Shown: piece after piece, positions 52,475-61,301 of the stretch
How the letters are laid out: every line of letters starts with the position of its first letter
Numbering within the stretch: the stretch's first letter is position 1
Assembly: GCA_023404345.1 (NCBI GenBank)
Contig: JAEYCB010000012.1
Span: 1-64,000 of the forward strand
Length of the DNA: 64,000 nucleotides
From: Bacillota bacterium
Lineage (GTDB): Bacteria > Bacillota > Clostridia > Christensenellales > Aristaeellaceae
Reading direction: 5' to 3'
The notes under the pieces: generated by a model
Database searches by the model: none
Told to the model about the DNA's origin: nothing
The model's input: only the letters and a program-made list of their open reading frames with translations
Made by a program: the position numbers and the translations under genes

Positions 52475-53378
52475 CCTGCTGCTCCTTATGCAAGTGGTCT
52501 ATCGGTGCGGCACGGTCCAACGCTTCCTTCAGCGCGGCTATATCTCGTTCCAGCGCATGCCAGCCGCAGGGAAGGCGCCCCATCCGGGCCCGCGTGCCCG
52601 CGTCGCCATGATAATCGCTTCCGCCAGTCACCAGGAGCCCTTCCTCCCGTGCCAAGGCGTCCAACATTTGCGCTCCACGCCTTCCGGCGGAGGGATGATA
52701 CGCTTCCACGCCCCTGAGGCCTCGTGCCTTACATTCCCGGATGAGCGCATACAGAGGTTCCCACTCCAGGCCCAAACGCATAGGATGCGCCAGCACTACA
52801 ACCAGCCCCATGCCGCGAAGCGCTTCCACCGTATCACCGGTAGGGAGGAACGTACGCGGCACATATCCAGGCCGTCCCTCTGCCAAATAGCGTTCAAAGG
52901 CCTGATGCACATCGCGCGCCTGGCCGCTTTCCACCAGAGCGCGCGCAAAATGTGCCCTGCCCACACTGGGAACCTCCGTCAGTGCGCGCATTTTCGGTGT
53001 TACTGTCAAACCTGCCTTATCCAGCCGCTCCAACATACGCGCGGCGCGTGCACGGCGCTCTGTGGAAACGCCGGTCAAAAATGCTGCCAGCTGTGCGTTT
53101 CGAGGGTTGGCTCCATAGGCCAACAGATGCGTGCGGCCACCGGGGCCGGTGCTGATCTCCACACAGGGAATCAGCGTGAGCGATGGCTGGCCGCGCGATT
53201 CACGTGCCCGGTTTTCCTCCTGGACGGCCTGCGCCATGGCGTCCAGCCCATCTACCGTATCATGGTCGCACAGCGCCAACCAGGTTATCCCCAAATGGCC
53301 GGCGATCGCACAGAGCTGCTCCGGCGTTTTCAATCCGTCAGAGTAGACGCTGTGCACATGCAGGTCTGCCCGACTCAC
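52467..53378 (-). CDS. PHP-domain phosphoesterase
   Basis: 303 residues from GTG 53378. The metal-binding PHP motif follows at once: SRADLHVHSVYSDGLKTPEQ, then ALCDHDTVDGLD, PCVEIST, VLAHPMRLG and GGSDYHGD. It resembles YciV/RnaAM-type enzymes that hydrolyse 3',5'-nucleoside bisphosphates or short 5' RNA ends. GGGGA lies in the last codons of ftsH; the gap to ftsH is 4 bases, so the two are co-translated. Confidence 0.88.
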   Translation of the reverse strand: MSRADLHVHSVYSDGLKTPEQLCAIAGHLGITWLALCDHDTVDGLDAMAQAVQEENRARESRGQPSLTLIPCVEISTGPGGRTHLLAYGANPRNAQLAAFLTGVSTERRARAARMLERLDKAGLTVTPKMRALTEVPSVGRAHFARALVESGQARDVHQAFERYLAEGRPGYVPRTFLPTGDTVEALRGMGLVVVLAHPMRLGLEWEPLYALIRECKARGLRGVEAYHPSAGRRGAQMLDALAREEGLLVTGGSDYHGDAGTRARMGRLPCGWHALERDIAALKEALDRAAPIDHLHKEQQDV

Positions 53379-53382
53379 GGTC

Positions 53383-55413
53383 TCATTCCCCGTCGCGGGG
53401 TTCCACAAAGGGATCGCCGTCCTCTTCCACATCCTGAGGAGCAAAGCCGGGGGTCGCAGCCCCGTCCGTCTGCGCATCCGGAGTGGGATCATCCTGCGCC
53501 TCCTCAGACGGCTGCATCTTTTCCGCCTGGGTCATAGGCGGAAGCGGATCGCCCCGCATGACGCATTCAAAGTCCGCACGGCTCAGCGTGTCACGCTCCA
53601 AAAGCGCCTCGGCCACGGCGATGAGCTTATCCATATGTTCCTTGAGCAGATTGCAGGCGCGAGTGTAGCACTCGTCCAACAGGCGCTTGACCTCCTGGTC
53701 GATAGCGGCAGCACTCTGTTCACTGTATTCGCGGCTCTGGCCAAACTCCATGCCCACGAAGACCTCCTGATCACTGCCCAGGTACATGGTGCCGATAGAA
53801 TCGCTCATACCAAACTGCGTCACCATCCGCCGGCACAGCTCGGTGGCGCGCTTGATATCGCTGGAGGCGCCGGTGTAGATATCGTCCAGGGACACGCGCT
53901 CGGCCGCATGTCCGCCAAGGGCCATGGTGACCATGCCCAGCATCGCTGTGCGGCTGTAGTTGTCATTTTCCTCGCTGGGCAGGCTGAGCGTATAGCCGCC
54001 GGCCTGACCGCGCGGCACGATGGTAACCAGATGCACATCATCGCACTCCGGCAGCAGATTGGCGATCACCGCATGGCCAGCCTCATGGTAGGCTGTGGTT
54101 TTGCGGTCGCGCTCAGTCACTTTGTGGCTGCGCTTTTCAGGTCCCATCTGGACACGGCTGACCGCGTCCACCAAATCCTGCTGGCTGATCTTTTTCTTTT
54201 TGCGGCGCACCGCCAGAATGGCGCCCTCGTTCATCACATTTTCCAGATCCGCGCCGCTGGAATAGGGCATACGCTTGGCGATGTTCTCCAGATCGACGTC
54301 TTTTTCCAACGCTTTGCCACGGCTGTGCACCTTGAGAATTTCCACGCGGCCTTCAAGGTCGGGATAGTTGACGGTAACCTGCCGGTCAAAGCGGCCGGGG
54401 CGCAGCAAAGCGGGGTCGAGAATATCGCGGCGGTTGGTAGCGGCCATCACGATGACGCCTTCGTTCATCGTAAAGCCGTCCATCTCCACCAGCAGCTGGT
54501 TAAGGGTCTGTTCGCGCTCGTCATGACCACCGCCCAAACCCGCTCCACGATGCCGGCCCACAGCGTCGATCTCGTCAATAAAGACAATGGAAGGCGCAGC
54601 CTTCTTGGCTTGGTCAAACAAGTCACGCACGCGGCTGGCGCCCACGCCCACAAACATTTCCACAAAGTCCGAACCGGAAATGGAAAAGAACGGCGCGTTG
54701 GCTTCACCGGCCACAGCCTTGGCCAGCAGGGTCTTGCCTGTGCCCGGAGGGCCCACCAGCAGCACACCCTTGGGTATGCGAGCACCCATATCGGTATAGG
54801 CCTTGGGGTTCTTCAGAAAATCAACCATTTCCTGAAGTTCTTCCTTTTCCTCCTTTGCCCCGGCCACATCCTTAAAGGTGATGGGGTTTTTGGAGGGGTC
54901 ACTGACACGCGCGCGGCTCTTGCCGAAGTTCATGACCTTGCTGTTGCCGCCGCCCTGCCGTGCCATGATGAAATACCATGCCGCCATGGTAATGACAATC
55001 ATCAGGATGAACGGCAAGAATTCCATATACCACGGTGTGACCACAGGCGCGCGGTATTCCACGGTAAAGGGCAAATCATTCACGCTGACTTCATCCAAGG
55101 TTTTTCCCTGGGCGGTAGCGGTCATCTGCCGGACAGTATCGATAAAGTCCGATCCGATGGTGGTTTCAAAATCGTATCCGCGCTCGGGAAAATCTGCATC
55201 CGCCACAGTGCCGTTTCGATACAGACCCACCAGCGATGTGCCACGAATGGCCACTGCCTTCACATTATCCTCACGGATGGCTGTAAGCAGTTCGGGGTAC
55301 TCGATACGGCGGCTGACAGATTGGCCCAGTCCGCCGTTGAGGGCCACGGCGATCAGGATAAATGCGGCCACCAGCGCCACATAGCCCATCATTCCTCGTT
55401 GGTTCTTTTTCAA
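53383..55413 (-). CDS. ftsH: ATP-dependent zinc metalloprotease FtsH
   Basis: Membrane AAA+ protease for damaged and regulatory proteins. 676 residues from TTG 55413, chosen because AAGGAGG lies 8 bases upstream and the family start KKNQRG follows. TM1 about 9-26, outer domain 30-125, TM2 130-150, AAA domain with Walker A GPPGTGKT at 221-228, VFIDEIDAVGRHRG and the SRH near 327-342, and the zinc site HEAGH at 443-447. The acidic Pro/Asp-rich tail after ~620 is variable. Confidence 0.96.
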   Translation of the reverse strand: MKKNQRGMMGYVALVAAFILIAVALNGGLGQSVSRRIEYPELLTAIREDNVKAVAIRGTSLVGLYRNGTVADADFPERGYDFETTIGSDFIDTVRQMTATAQGKTLDEVSVNDLPFTVEYRAPVVTPWYMEFLPFILMIVITMAAWYFIMARQGGGNSKVMNFGKSRARVSDPSKNPITFKDVAGAKEEKEELQEMVDFLKNPKAYTDMGARIPKGVLLVGPPGTGKTLLAKAVAGEANAPFFSISGSDFVEMFVGVGASRVRDLFDQAKKAAPSIVFIDEIDAVGRHRGAGLGGGHDEREQTLNQLLVEMDGFTMNEGVIVMAATNRRDILDPALLRPGRFDRQVTVNYPDLEGRVEILKVHSRGKALEKDVDLENIAKRMPYSSGADLENVMNEGAILAVRRKKKKISQQDLVDAVSRVQMGPEKRSHKVTERDRKTTAYHEAGHAVIANLLPECDDVHLVTIVPRGQAGGYTLSLPSEENDNYSRTAMLGMVTMALGGHAAERVSLDDIYTGASSDIKRATELCRRMVTQFGMSDSIGTMYLGSDQEVFVGMEFGQSREYSEQSAAAIDQEVKRLLDECYTRACNLLKEHMDKLIAVAEALLERDTLSRADFECVMRGDPLPPMTQAEKMQPSEEAQDDPTPDAQTDGAATPGFAPQDVEEDGDPFVEPRDGE

Positions 55414-55492
55414 AATGAAAGTCCTCCTTGCATTCAGGGCGTTTTCCCGCGTTTTTGGGGATAGCAAACCAGCGTCGGGACACGCCGAAAAC

Positions 55493-55522
55493 ATTATAGC
55501 ATAGGATGGCCCCATTGTACAA
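55493..55522 (-). promoter_or_regulatory. promoter of ftsH
   Basis: Minus strand TTGTAC (55517-55522), 18-bp spacer, TATAAT (55493-55498), about 80 bases before the TTG start. Confidence 0.65.
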
Positions 55523-55619
55523 AGGATTTTCGTAAAATATAGGAAAGGGGGTATTCCGGCCGCTTCATCCCCTGTGCGCAGACTTTTTAAATTAATGATG
55601 AACAGGCGAAAAAAAGTGC

Positions 55620-55648
55620 TTGACATTTTCTTCGTCATCCCCTATAAT
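55620..55648 (+). promoter_or_regulatory. consensus sigma-A promoter of the tRNA pair
   Basis: TTGACA 55620-55625, 17-bp spacer, TATAAT 55643-55648; a full-consensus match, fitting high stable-RNA expression. Confidence 0.92.
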
Positions 55649-55668
55649 AACTTTCGCACTGAATGCAG

Positions 55669-55742
55669 TGGGGAATTGTGTAATGGCAGCACCTACGACT
55701 CTGACTCGTATTGTCTAGGTTCGAATCCTAGTTCCCCAGCCA
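55669..55742 (+). tRNA. tRNA-Gln (anticodon CTG)
   Basis: 7-bp acceptor (55669-55675 with 55732-55738), D arm GTG/CAC, anticodon stem TACGA/TCGTA around loop CTCTGAC giving CTG, T arm CTAGG TTCGAAT CCTAG, discriminator G, encoded CCA at 55740-55742. Confidence 0.93.
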
Positions 55743-55817
55743 GGCTCCATGGTCAAGCGGTTAAGACGTCGCCCTCTCAAGGCGAAATCAGGGGTTCGAT
55801 TCCCCTTGGAGCTACCA
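55743..55817 (+). tRNA. tRNA-Glu (anticodon CTC)
   Basis: Acceptor GGCTCCA with TGGAGCT (first pair G-T), anticodon stem TCGCC/GGCGA around loop CTCTCAA giving CTC, T arm GGGG TTCGATT CCCC, discriminator A, encoded CCA at 55815-55817. It begins on the base after the CCA of tRNA-Gln. Confidence 0.93.
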
Positions 55818-55826
55818 GTGCAGAAG

Positions 55827-55859
55827 CGGATCTATCGGGTAGAACCGATAGGTCCGTTT
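55827..55859 (+). terminator. terminator of the tRNA pair
   Basis: 12-bp stem (55827-55838 with 55845-55856, one G-T pair), loop GTAGAA, then a pyrimidine-rich TTTCTCTATTC. Confidence 0.85.
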
Positions 55860-55927
55860 CTCTATTCATTCTTCTGTTCCCATGTTGCCAAGCGGTTACC
55901 GCCACGTTTTTTCCTGGAGGCAAATCA

Positions 55928-57625
55928 ATGAACTTTCCCTTGAATCTTCCCACCTGGTTTCCCCTTGTGCCCAAGGCCCAGGCTGAGGCGGCTGATACGT
56001 TGGATACAAAGGACACCGCAGAGCATCCCGCGGGCCTGGGGCCCGTCACCGGCCGGGACTTGGGTAACCTGACCAGCCTTGTCAGGCCTTTTACCCGCGA
56101 CCCATTTAACCGCTTGCGTCCGCCTTTTTCGCGCGAGGCTGCTGAACTATCGCTGGAGCTGGCCAGTATGGCCTACACGCTGGATCTGGAGCCTTGGACC
56201 GAAGCTGGCTGGAACGATTTTTCCATCCAGATCGACGATGAATTACAAAGTGGACTGAGCCATGGAACCAGCACGGACAGCGAGCGCATGCGTGCGTTGG
56301 TCAACGCCCTCAAGGTTCGGCGTGCCAAAGCCGCTCTGCGAGAGCGCAACCCCGTTTCGCAAGTGATGAGCGCCCTGCGCCAGCGAGAGCGCAGCGACAC
56401 CATCAAAGCCGTGTGCATGATGCATCCTCTGCCCGAAGGGCAATTTTTGCTGGCAATCGGTTTCATGGGCACGGGCAAGCGCTTTTACGACTGGATTTCC
56501 AACTTCCGTTTTACTACGGAAGAGGGATTTCATAAAGGGTTTTATCAGCTTTGCACCTATTTTGAGGAGGGCGCAGAGAGCATCGTTTTTCCCGCCACGG
56601 CACAGGCCCTGGGCCTGGAAAAGCTCACCCTGGGTGAGGTTCTTTCCGAAATGAAAAGCCTGAGCAGCCGCTTCCGGTTGTGGATGGCCGGCCACAGTCA
56701 GGGTGGAGCAGTGATGCAGGTATTCTGTCACCGGCTGCTGAACGACTGGGGTGTGCTTGCACAGAACATGACGGGTTACGGCTTTGCCTCACCCACCGTT
56801 GCCACAGGCCATCTGGTGCATGACCCGTCTGCCTATCCGCTGTACCACATTCTCAACTGCGATGACATGGTGCCCCGTATGGGTGCGCTTCTGCACCTGG
56901 GCCTATGCATGGAATATCCGGCTGATGACGACTTCCGGGAGCGCTGCTACGATCTCAGTCCCCTGCCTGCCGACGTGGCGGCTCGCCTCGCGCTGGCCCC
57001 CTATCAACGGGCTATGGTAAACACGCCTACCATTCTTTTGTACAGCACCGCGTTTCTGCAATGCGTAGCCGAAGAAAAGGGCGAAGAGGGGCTAAGCAAC
57101 CTGCTGGAGCGCAAGTGGGCTGTTCCCGCCGTGGACCGGATGTTACAGGCAGCCGGCGGCAAAGCCATGAACCTGCTTGACCGTCTGATTGAAAATGCGC
57201 AAAATGGCCATATCGCCCTCACCGGCCAACCCATGGACGAACAGGCCCTAGCCGACCTGCGGGATCGCATGCGGCCCGTGGTACATGCCTTTCCATTCCG
57301 GCGGCTAATGGGCGCCGTGTTGGCCTATTGCATGCCGCCCCACCACCTGGTATATCATCAGCAGGACGGTGCCTATGCAGTGATCGTCAAGGAAGAACTA
57401 TGCCGCCTGCGCCCGTTTATCTGGCTCAACGGCGAAGACGGTTTGCCTGTTAAGCGCTATGGCCGTCCAGATATCGCCCTACGGATGCTGAAGCCGAAAG
57501 CGGCCATGACCTGCCGGCGCATTACGCGCAGTGCAGGGGGGACTCACCGGCATGTGGAAATGGGCGTACGTCGAATGGGACTTACCGCCAGAAGAGCTCG
57601 TGCAAGAGCAAGGAAACCATTATAA
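55928..57625 (+). CDS. class-3-lipase-like alpha/beta hydrolase
   Basis: 565 residues. The nucleophile elbow is in RLWMAGHSQGGAVMQVFCHR (GxSxG), followed by YGFASPTVATGH and YHILNCDDMVPRMG with the likely catalytic Asp, the order seen in lipase_3 proteins. The N-terminal ~110 residues and C-terminal ~170 are not recognised. No signal peptide is seen, so it may act on internal lipids or be exported otherwise. ATG 55928 has GGAGG 7 bases upstream; the upstream frame runs through the tRNAs and is not coding. Confidence 0.75.
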   Translation: MNFPLNLPTWFPLVPKAQAEAADTLDTKDTAEHPAGLGPVTGRDLGNLTSLVRPFTRDPFNRLRPPFSREAAELSLELASMAYTLDLEPWTEAGWNDFSIQIDDELQSGLSHGTSTDSERMRALVNALKVRRAKAALRERNPVSQVMSALRQRERSDTIKAVCMMHPLPEGQFLLAIGFMGTGKRFYDWISNFRFTTEEGFHKGFYQLCTYFEEGAESIVFPATAQALGLEKLTLGEVLSEMKSLSSRFRLWMAGHSQGGAVMQVFCHRLLNDWGVLAQNMTGYGFASPTVATGHLVHDPSAYPLYHILNCDDMVPRMGALLHLGLCMEYPADDDFRERCYDLSPLPADVAARLALAPYQRAMVNTPTILLYSTAFLQCVAEEKGEEGLSNLLERKWAVPAVDRMLQAAGGKAMNLLDRLIENAQNGHIALTGQPMDEQALADLRDRMRPVVHAFPFRRLMGAVLAYCMPPHHLVYHQQDGAYAVIVKEELCRLRPFIWLNGEDGLPVKRYGRPDIALRMLKPKAAMTCRRITRSAGGTHRHVEMGVRRMGLTARRARARARKPL

Positions 57626-57638
57626 AGCCTCTTTTTTC

Positions 57639-58550
57639 TTATGCCCGACGGTTTAGGCCCTTCACTTCCGGCGTGCCGGAAATCTCCGGCTGCTTTCCGC
57701 CCCTTGCGGCATTGATCGCAGACCCTGCTACAATCAGCGGAATTGCCAGAAGCGCATTCAACGTGACGGCGCTTCCTCCAATCAGATAGGCCATCAGAGG
57801 TGCAAGCACCGGCTTGATAAAAAATGCGAAAGCTGCCGTATGGGCCCCGCCAAGTTTCATGGCCTGAAAGTACGACAGATAGCCCATGCCCGTGACCGCA
57901 ATGCCCAAAAACAGAATGCACAGCAGCTGGCGAGACGTTAAAGTGCTCGGAAAGGGTTGCCTGGTAGCAAGCAAAATCATCAGCAATACCGTTCCTCCTA
58001 TCAGGAAAGACAGGGTAATGCTCACCGTATTTTTTAACCTTGAAAGATATTTCTTGGATAAAACGGTATACAAGCTAAAGGCCAGCGCTGAAAGCATCGC
58101 CATTCCAACAGGCAGGAAACGTCCTCCTTCAATGGGAAGCGCACAAATCACGATACCTGCAACGCATAACGAAACTGCCAGCATTTGTGGCGAGCGAAGC
58201 TTTTCTTTTAGCAGCAACGCAGACAGGACGATCGTAAAAAGGGAATTGGCGGAAAACACGATGGCTATCAGCGCCGGCGAATCGGAGCGTTGAACGCTGA
58301 TCTGTAACAGCGGCATGCTGATGCATACCATCAGCACGCCGGTAAGCGCTGCCGCGGCCACTTCCTTTCTTTTGAGCGGCATCCGTCTGCCTTCGGCAAA
58401 GGCAAATGGGGCGAGGAATGCTGCGCCGATCAAAAAGCGGAACGCCGTCAGCGTAAACGGACTGATCTCGTCGGCAATCAACTTGCTGACGGGTTCCAGC
58501 ATGGAAAACAGCACAGCTGTGAGCATAGCAAACAAAACGCCTTTATTCAT
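57639..58550 (-). CDS. EamA/DMT-superfamily permease
   Basis: 303 residues, ten TM segments from two EamA repeats (about 5-135 and 148-285), RhaT/YdcZ-type metabolite exporters. EPVSKLIADEISPFTLTAFR and GMGYLSYFQAMKLGGAHTAA mark the repeats. ATG 58550 gives AAGGA a 7-base spacing; the ATG at 58559 abuts the RBS. It has its own promoter, so is probably separate from the esterase operon. Confidence 0.88.
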   Translation of the reverse strand: MNKGVLFAMLTAVLFSMLEPVSKLIADEISPFTLTAFRFLIGAAFLAPFAFAEGRRMPLKRKEVAAAALTGVLMVCISMPLLQISVQRSDSPALIAIVFSANSLFTIVLSALLLKEKLRSPQMLAVSLCVAGIVICALPIEGGRFLPVGMAMLSALAFSLYTVLSKKYLSRLKNTVSITLSFLIGGTVLLMILLATRQPFPSTLTSRQLLCILFLGIAVTGMGYLSYFQAMKLGGAHTAAFAFFIKPVLAPLMAYLIGGSAVTLNALLAIPLIVAGSAINAARGGKQPEISGTPEVKGLNRRA

Positions 58551-58569
58551 ATTGCGCATCCTTATAAAA

Positions 58570-58598
58570 ATTATAAAACTTTTGCCACATTGTCAGAA
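58570..58598 (-). promoter_or_regulatory. probable promoter of the DMT permease
   Basis: Minus strand TTCTGA (58593-58598), 17-bp spacer, TATAAT (58570-58575). Good -10, weak -35. Confidence 0.5.
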
Positions 58599-58630
58599 TG
58601 AAGTTTAACGGACCATCCTCGCAAAACAGG

Positions 58631-59494
58631 TTAACCCTTGATATACCGTCTCATAAATTCGGCTACCAGATCCATGATTTCCGGCTGATAAAACTCGTCA
58701 ACGCCATGCTGGCAGCCTTCCAGCCGGTAATAATCACAGGGCACGCCATATTCCGTAAGCTTGTCATAAAAATTTTCACTCTGGGAAAGCTCTACGGTCG
58801 TATCCGCCGTTCCGTGCAAAATAAGGAATGGAACCGTATCCTTGCTGACATAGCGAATGGCACTAAAGCGGTCCAGGTTGTTCAGCGCCTCCGCCTCGCT
58901 GCTTCCGACCTTCTCCAGGGCCACCGCACCGCGCATACGGTCCTGTGCGCTGCTTTCATAAGCCGCGCGCAGATCGGCTATGCCATAGATGTCAACAACA
59001 GCATTTACACCGCTGCTGTGCTCCAAAAAGTCTCCTTGTTCAAATTCTTTCAGGCCTTGCGTTACACCCACCAGGCTGGCCAACATGCCGCCAGCGGATT
59101 CGCCCATGATAAATACGTTGCCGGGATCGATGCAATACCGGTCTGCATGGGCACGCAGATAACGTATGGCCGCTTTAACATCTATCAGCGGTGCAGGCAG
59201 AGGTGACTCGTTCACGGTACGGTACTCCACGCTGGCAACAATGAATCCCCGCTCGGCAAAGGAAAGAAGCTGCGGCATCCAGATATTATGGTCCATCACA
59301 TGCAACGCGCCGCCGCATAGCCATACAAGCAGAGGTCTTGGCTGCGTACACCTTTCCTTGTGTTTGGGCACAAACAGGCTCATACGAAGCGGACGTTCTG
59401 TTTCGCCATACCAGGCAACCTCGTTTTTATATGCTACGTTACAAATCAGGGAAATAGCGTCCCTTTTCAGGCGTACTTGCAGGTCCTTTTTCAT
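58631..59494 (-). CDS. alpha/beta hydrolase, BD-FAE/carbohydrate-esterase-like
   Basis: 287 residues. Oxyanion loop LLVWLCGGALHV (LCGG instead of HGGG), nucleophile GESAGGMLAS, Asp in LILHGTADTTVEL, His in LEGCQHGVDEFY. These small esterases take acyl, acetyl or feruloyl groups off sugars. No signal peptide, so it acts after uptake; it lies 9 bases behind a sugar ABC permease, implying that the importer brings in an esterified glycoside or sugar. Confidence 0.87.
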   Translation of the reverse strand: MKKDLQVRLKRDAISLICNVAYKNEVAWYGETERPLRMSLFVPKHKERCTQPRPLLVWLCGGALHVMDHNIWMPQLLSFAERGFIVASVEYRTVNESPLPAPLIDVKAAIRYLRAHADRYCIDPGNVFIMGESAGGMLASLVGVTQGLKEFEQGDFLEHSSGVNAVVDIYGIADLRAAYESSAQDRMRGAVALEKVGSSEAEALNNLDRFSAIRYVSKDTVPFLILHGTADTTVELSQSENFYDKLTEYGVPCDYYRLEGCQHGVDEFYQPEIMDLVAEFMRRYIKG

Positions 59495-59503
59495 GCGTTC
59501 TCA

Positions 59504-60331
59504 TCATCCTTTCACCGCACCGGCTGTAAGTCCTTTGATAAAATACTTTTGCAGGAAGATAAAAATCAGCGTAATGGGCAGAGATGCAATTACAATGCCG
59601 GCGAACGCATAACCATATTCGCTGACATATTCGCCAAAAAACGAACTGATGCTAACCATCAAAGTGGGAGTGCGCACGCTGTTTAGAAGTGCCTTGCTGA
59701 CAAGGTAATCATTCCAGATGGTAATGCCGGAGCGAATGCAGCAGGTAGCCGTTACCGGCGCAAGCAGCGGAAGAAATACCACCTTGTAGGTTTTGAAGGT
59801 TGAACATCCATCAATGTACGCAGCTTCCTCAAGCTCTACAGGGATGGATTTCATAAAGCCAGTATATAAGAAGGTGCAAAATGGTACGTGCCATGCCGTA
59901 TGGATGAGGATACAGCCCCATATGGTATTATACAAGCTAAGCTTCGTCGACAGCCGAACCAGCATGAGCAGGCAGCTGATAAAGGGGACCACCATCAGCG
60001 TAACAACATACTGATAGCTGATATTGAAAAAACGTCCCTTGATTCGCGCCAACGCATAACCCGCCAGAGAGCTGATAACCACCGTCAGCAGCAACGCGCC
60101 CACCGTAATAATCGCGGTATTTAGAATTGCGTTGCCAATTTTCATGTTGTCCCATACATAGACATAGTTTCCAAAGCTGAACATATCCGCCTGAATGGAC
60201 AGCGGAAACATAACGATATCCTCGCGGGTTTTGAAGGAGCCGATCACAAAATAATAGATCGGTATCCAGATCATCACCGTAATGAGCAGAAAAAACAGTT
60301 CGCTCGCTATCACCGGCCATTTCTTTTTCAT
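59504..60331 (-). CDS. carbohydrate ABC transporter permease, MalG type
   Basis: 275 residues, six TM segments, BPD_transp_1. EAA loop VELEEAAYIDGCSTFKTYKV near 165-185, and C-terminal FLQKYFIKGLTAGAVKG as in MalG-type proteins. The start touches the previous stop (60331). Confidence 0.93.
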   Translation of the reverse strand: MKKKWPVIASELFFLLITVMIWIPIYYFVIGSFKTREDIVMFPLSIQADMFSFGNYVYVWDNMKIGNAILNTAIITVGALLLTVVISSLAGYALARIKGRFFNISYQYVVTLMVVPFISCLLMLVRLSTKLSLYNTIWGCILIHTAWHVPFCTFLYTGFMKSIPVELEEAAYIDGCSTFKTYKVVFLPLLAPVTATCCIRSGITIWNDYLVSKALLNSVRTPTLMVSISSFFGEYVSEYGYAFAGIVIASLPITLIFIFLQKYFIKGLTAGAVKG

Positions 60332-61230
60332 TAATAGATATCCTCCCTCTTTTTGAGCACGATCAGCTGAAGCAAGGATACGACGGTGATAACGATCACC
60401 AGCAGCACCGACAGGGCAGATGCAATGCCGTACTTATTTGTTTCAAAAGAATAAAAATACACGCGCTGGGTAAGCAGCCTTGTAGAATAGCCCGGCAGAC
60501 CGTTGGAAACGGTAAAGGGAAGTTCGTAGGCCTTAAACGCCGCAATACTGGTTGTAATTACATTGATCGTGATAGATGGCGCCATGATGGGGAGCACGAT
60601 TTTGGTTTCCCTCTGCCACCGGTTTGTGCCATCCAGTTCTGCCGCTTCCAGCATGTCGCGCGGAATGCTTTGCAGGCCCGCCAAAAAGATAATGGCACAC
60701 ATGCCTACCTGAATCCACACGCTGGCCACGATAACCGCAAGCATGGTTACCCCGTAGGTTTCCAGCCAGTTTACGCTTTCCAGTCCGATAGCGTTCAAAA
60801 GATAATTGATAAGGCCGCTGTTATAGTTATACATGATATGCCAGATGATGCCCACGATGATGCCGCTAAGCAGGCAGGGGAAAAACCACATAACGCGCAT
60901 CAGCGTACGGTTGATACGAAAACGTCCGGTTTTATCCAGTGCGAGCGCAAGCAGATAGCCCGCAACCACAACCAGGGCCGTCACACCTACAGCGTAAATC
61001 AACGTAGCCTGGGCCATGGTCCAAAAGCCTTCTGTGGTAGGCAACATGCGATAGTTGTCCAGGCCGACAAAGCGTGCCTTCCCGATACCATTCCATTCTA
61101 AAAAGCTGTAACGAATCACATTGTACAGGGGATAAAGAATAAATACGCAGGTAATGGCCAAAAAAGGCAGCAGAAAAAGAATACCGGTAATTGTGCGTTT
61201 CCGCTGCCACGCCATTTTGGATCCTTTCAT
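60331..61230 (-). CDS. carbohydrate ABC transporter permease, MalF type
   Basis: 299 residues, six TM segments. RTITGILFLLPFLAITCVFI start, EAA loop DMLEAAELDGTNRWQRETKI (about 195-215). AGGAGAAGAGAAAA precedes ATG 61230. It pairs with the MalG-type subunit; no ATPase gene is in the operon, so a shared MsmX-like ATPase must power it. Confidence 0.93.
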   Translation of the reverse strand: MKGSKMAWQRKRTITGILFLLPFLAITCVFILYPLYNVIRYSFLEWNGIGKARFVGLDNYRMLPTTEGFWTMAQATLIYAVGVTALVVVAGYLLALALDKTGRFRINRTLMRVMWFFPCLLSGIIVGIIWHIMYNYNSGLINYLLNAIGLESVNWLETYGVTMLAVIVASVWIQVGMCAIIFLAGLQSIPRDMLEAAELDGTNRWQRETKIVLPIMAPSITINVITTSIAAFKAYELPFTVSNGLPGYSTRLLTQRVYFYSFETNKYGIASALSVLLVIVITVVSLLQLIVLKKREDIY

Positions 61231-61259
61231 TTTTCTCTTCTCCTTATTGATAAAAACTT

Positions 61260-61286
61260 GGGGCTGCCGTACCGCGCAGCAGCCCC
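61260..61286 (-). terminator. hairpin between binding protein and permeases
   Basis: 8-bp stem (61260-61267 with 61279-61286), 11-base loop, then AAGTTTTT on the minus strand. It likely gives partial termination or mRNA protection so that the binding protein is made in excess. Confidence 0.65.
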
Positions 61287-61301
61287 GTAGCTATTTCCCA
61301 G

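Noticed and set aside
53635..55464. 609-codon plus-strand open frame
   Set aside because: Shadow of ftsH.
55574..55927. N-terminal extension of the lipase-like frame
   Set aside because: It would be translated through the tRNA promoter, two tRNAs and their terminator.
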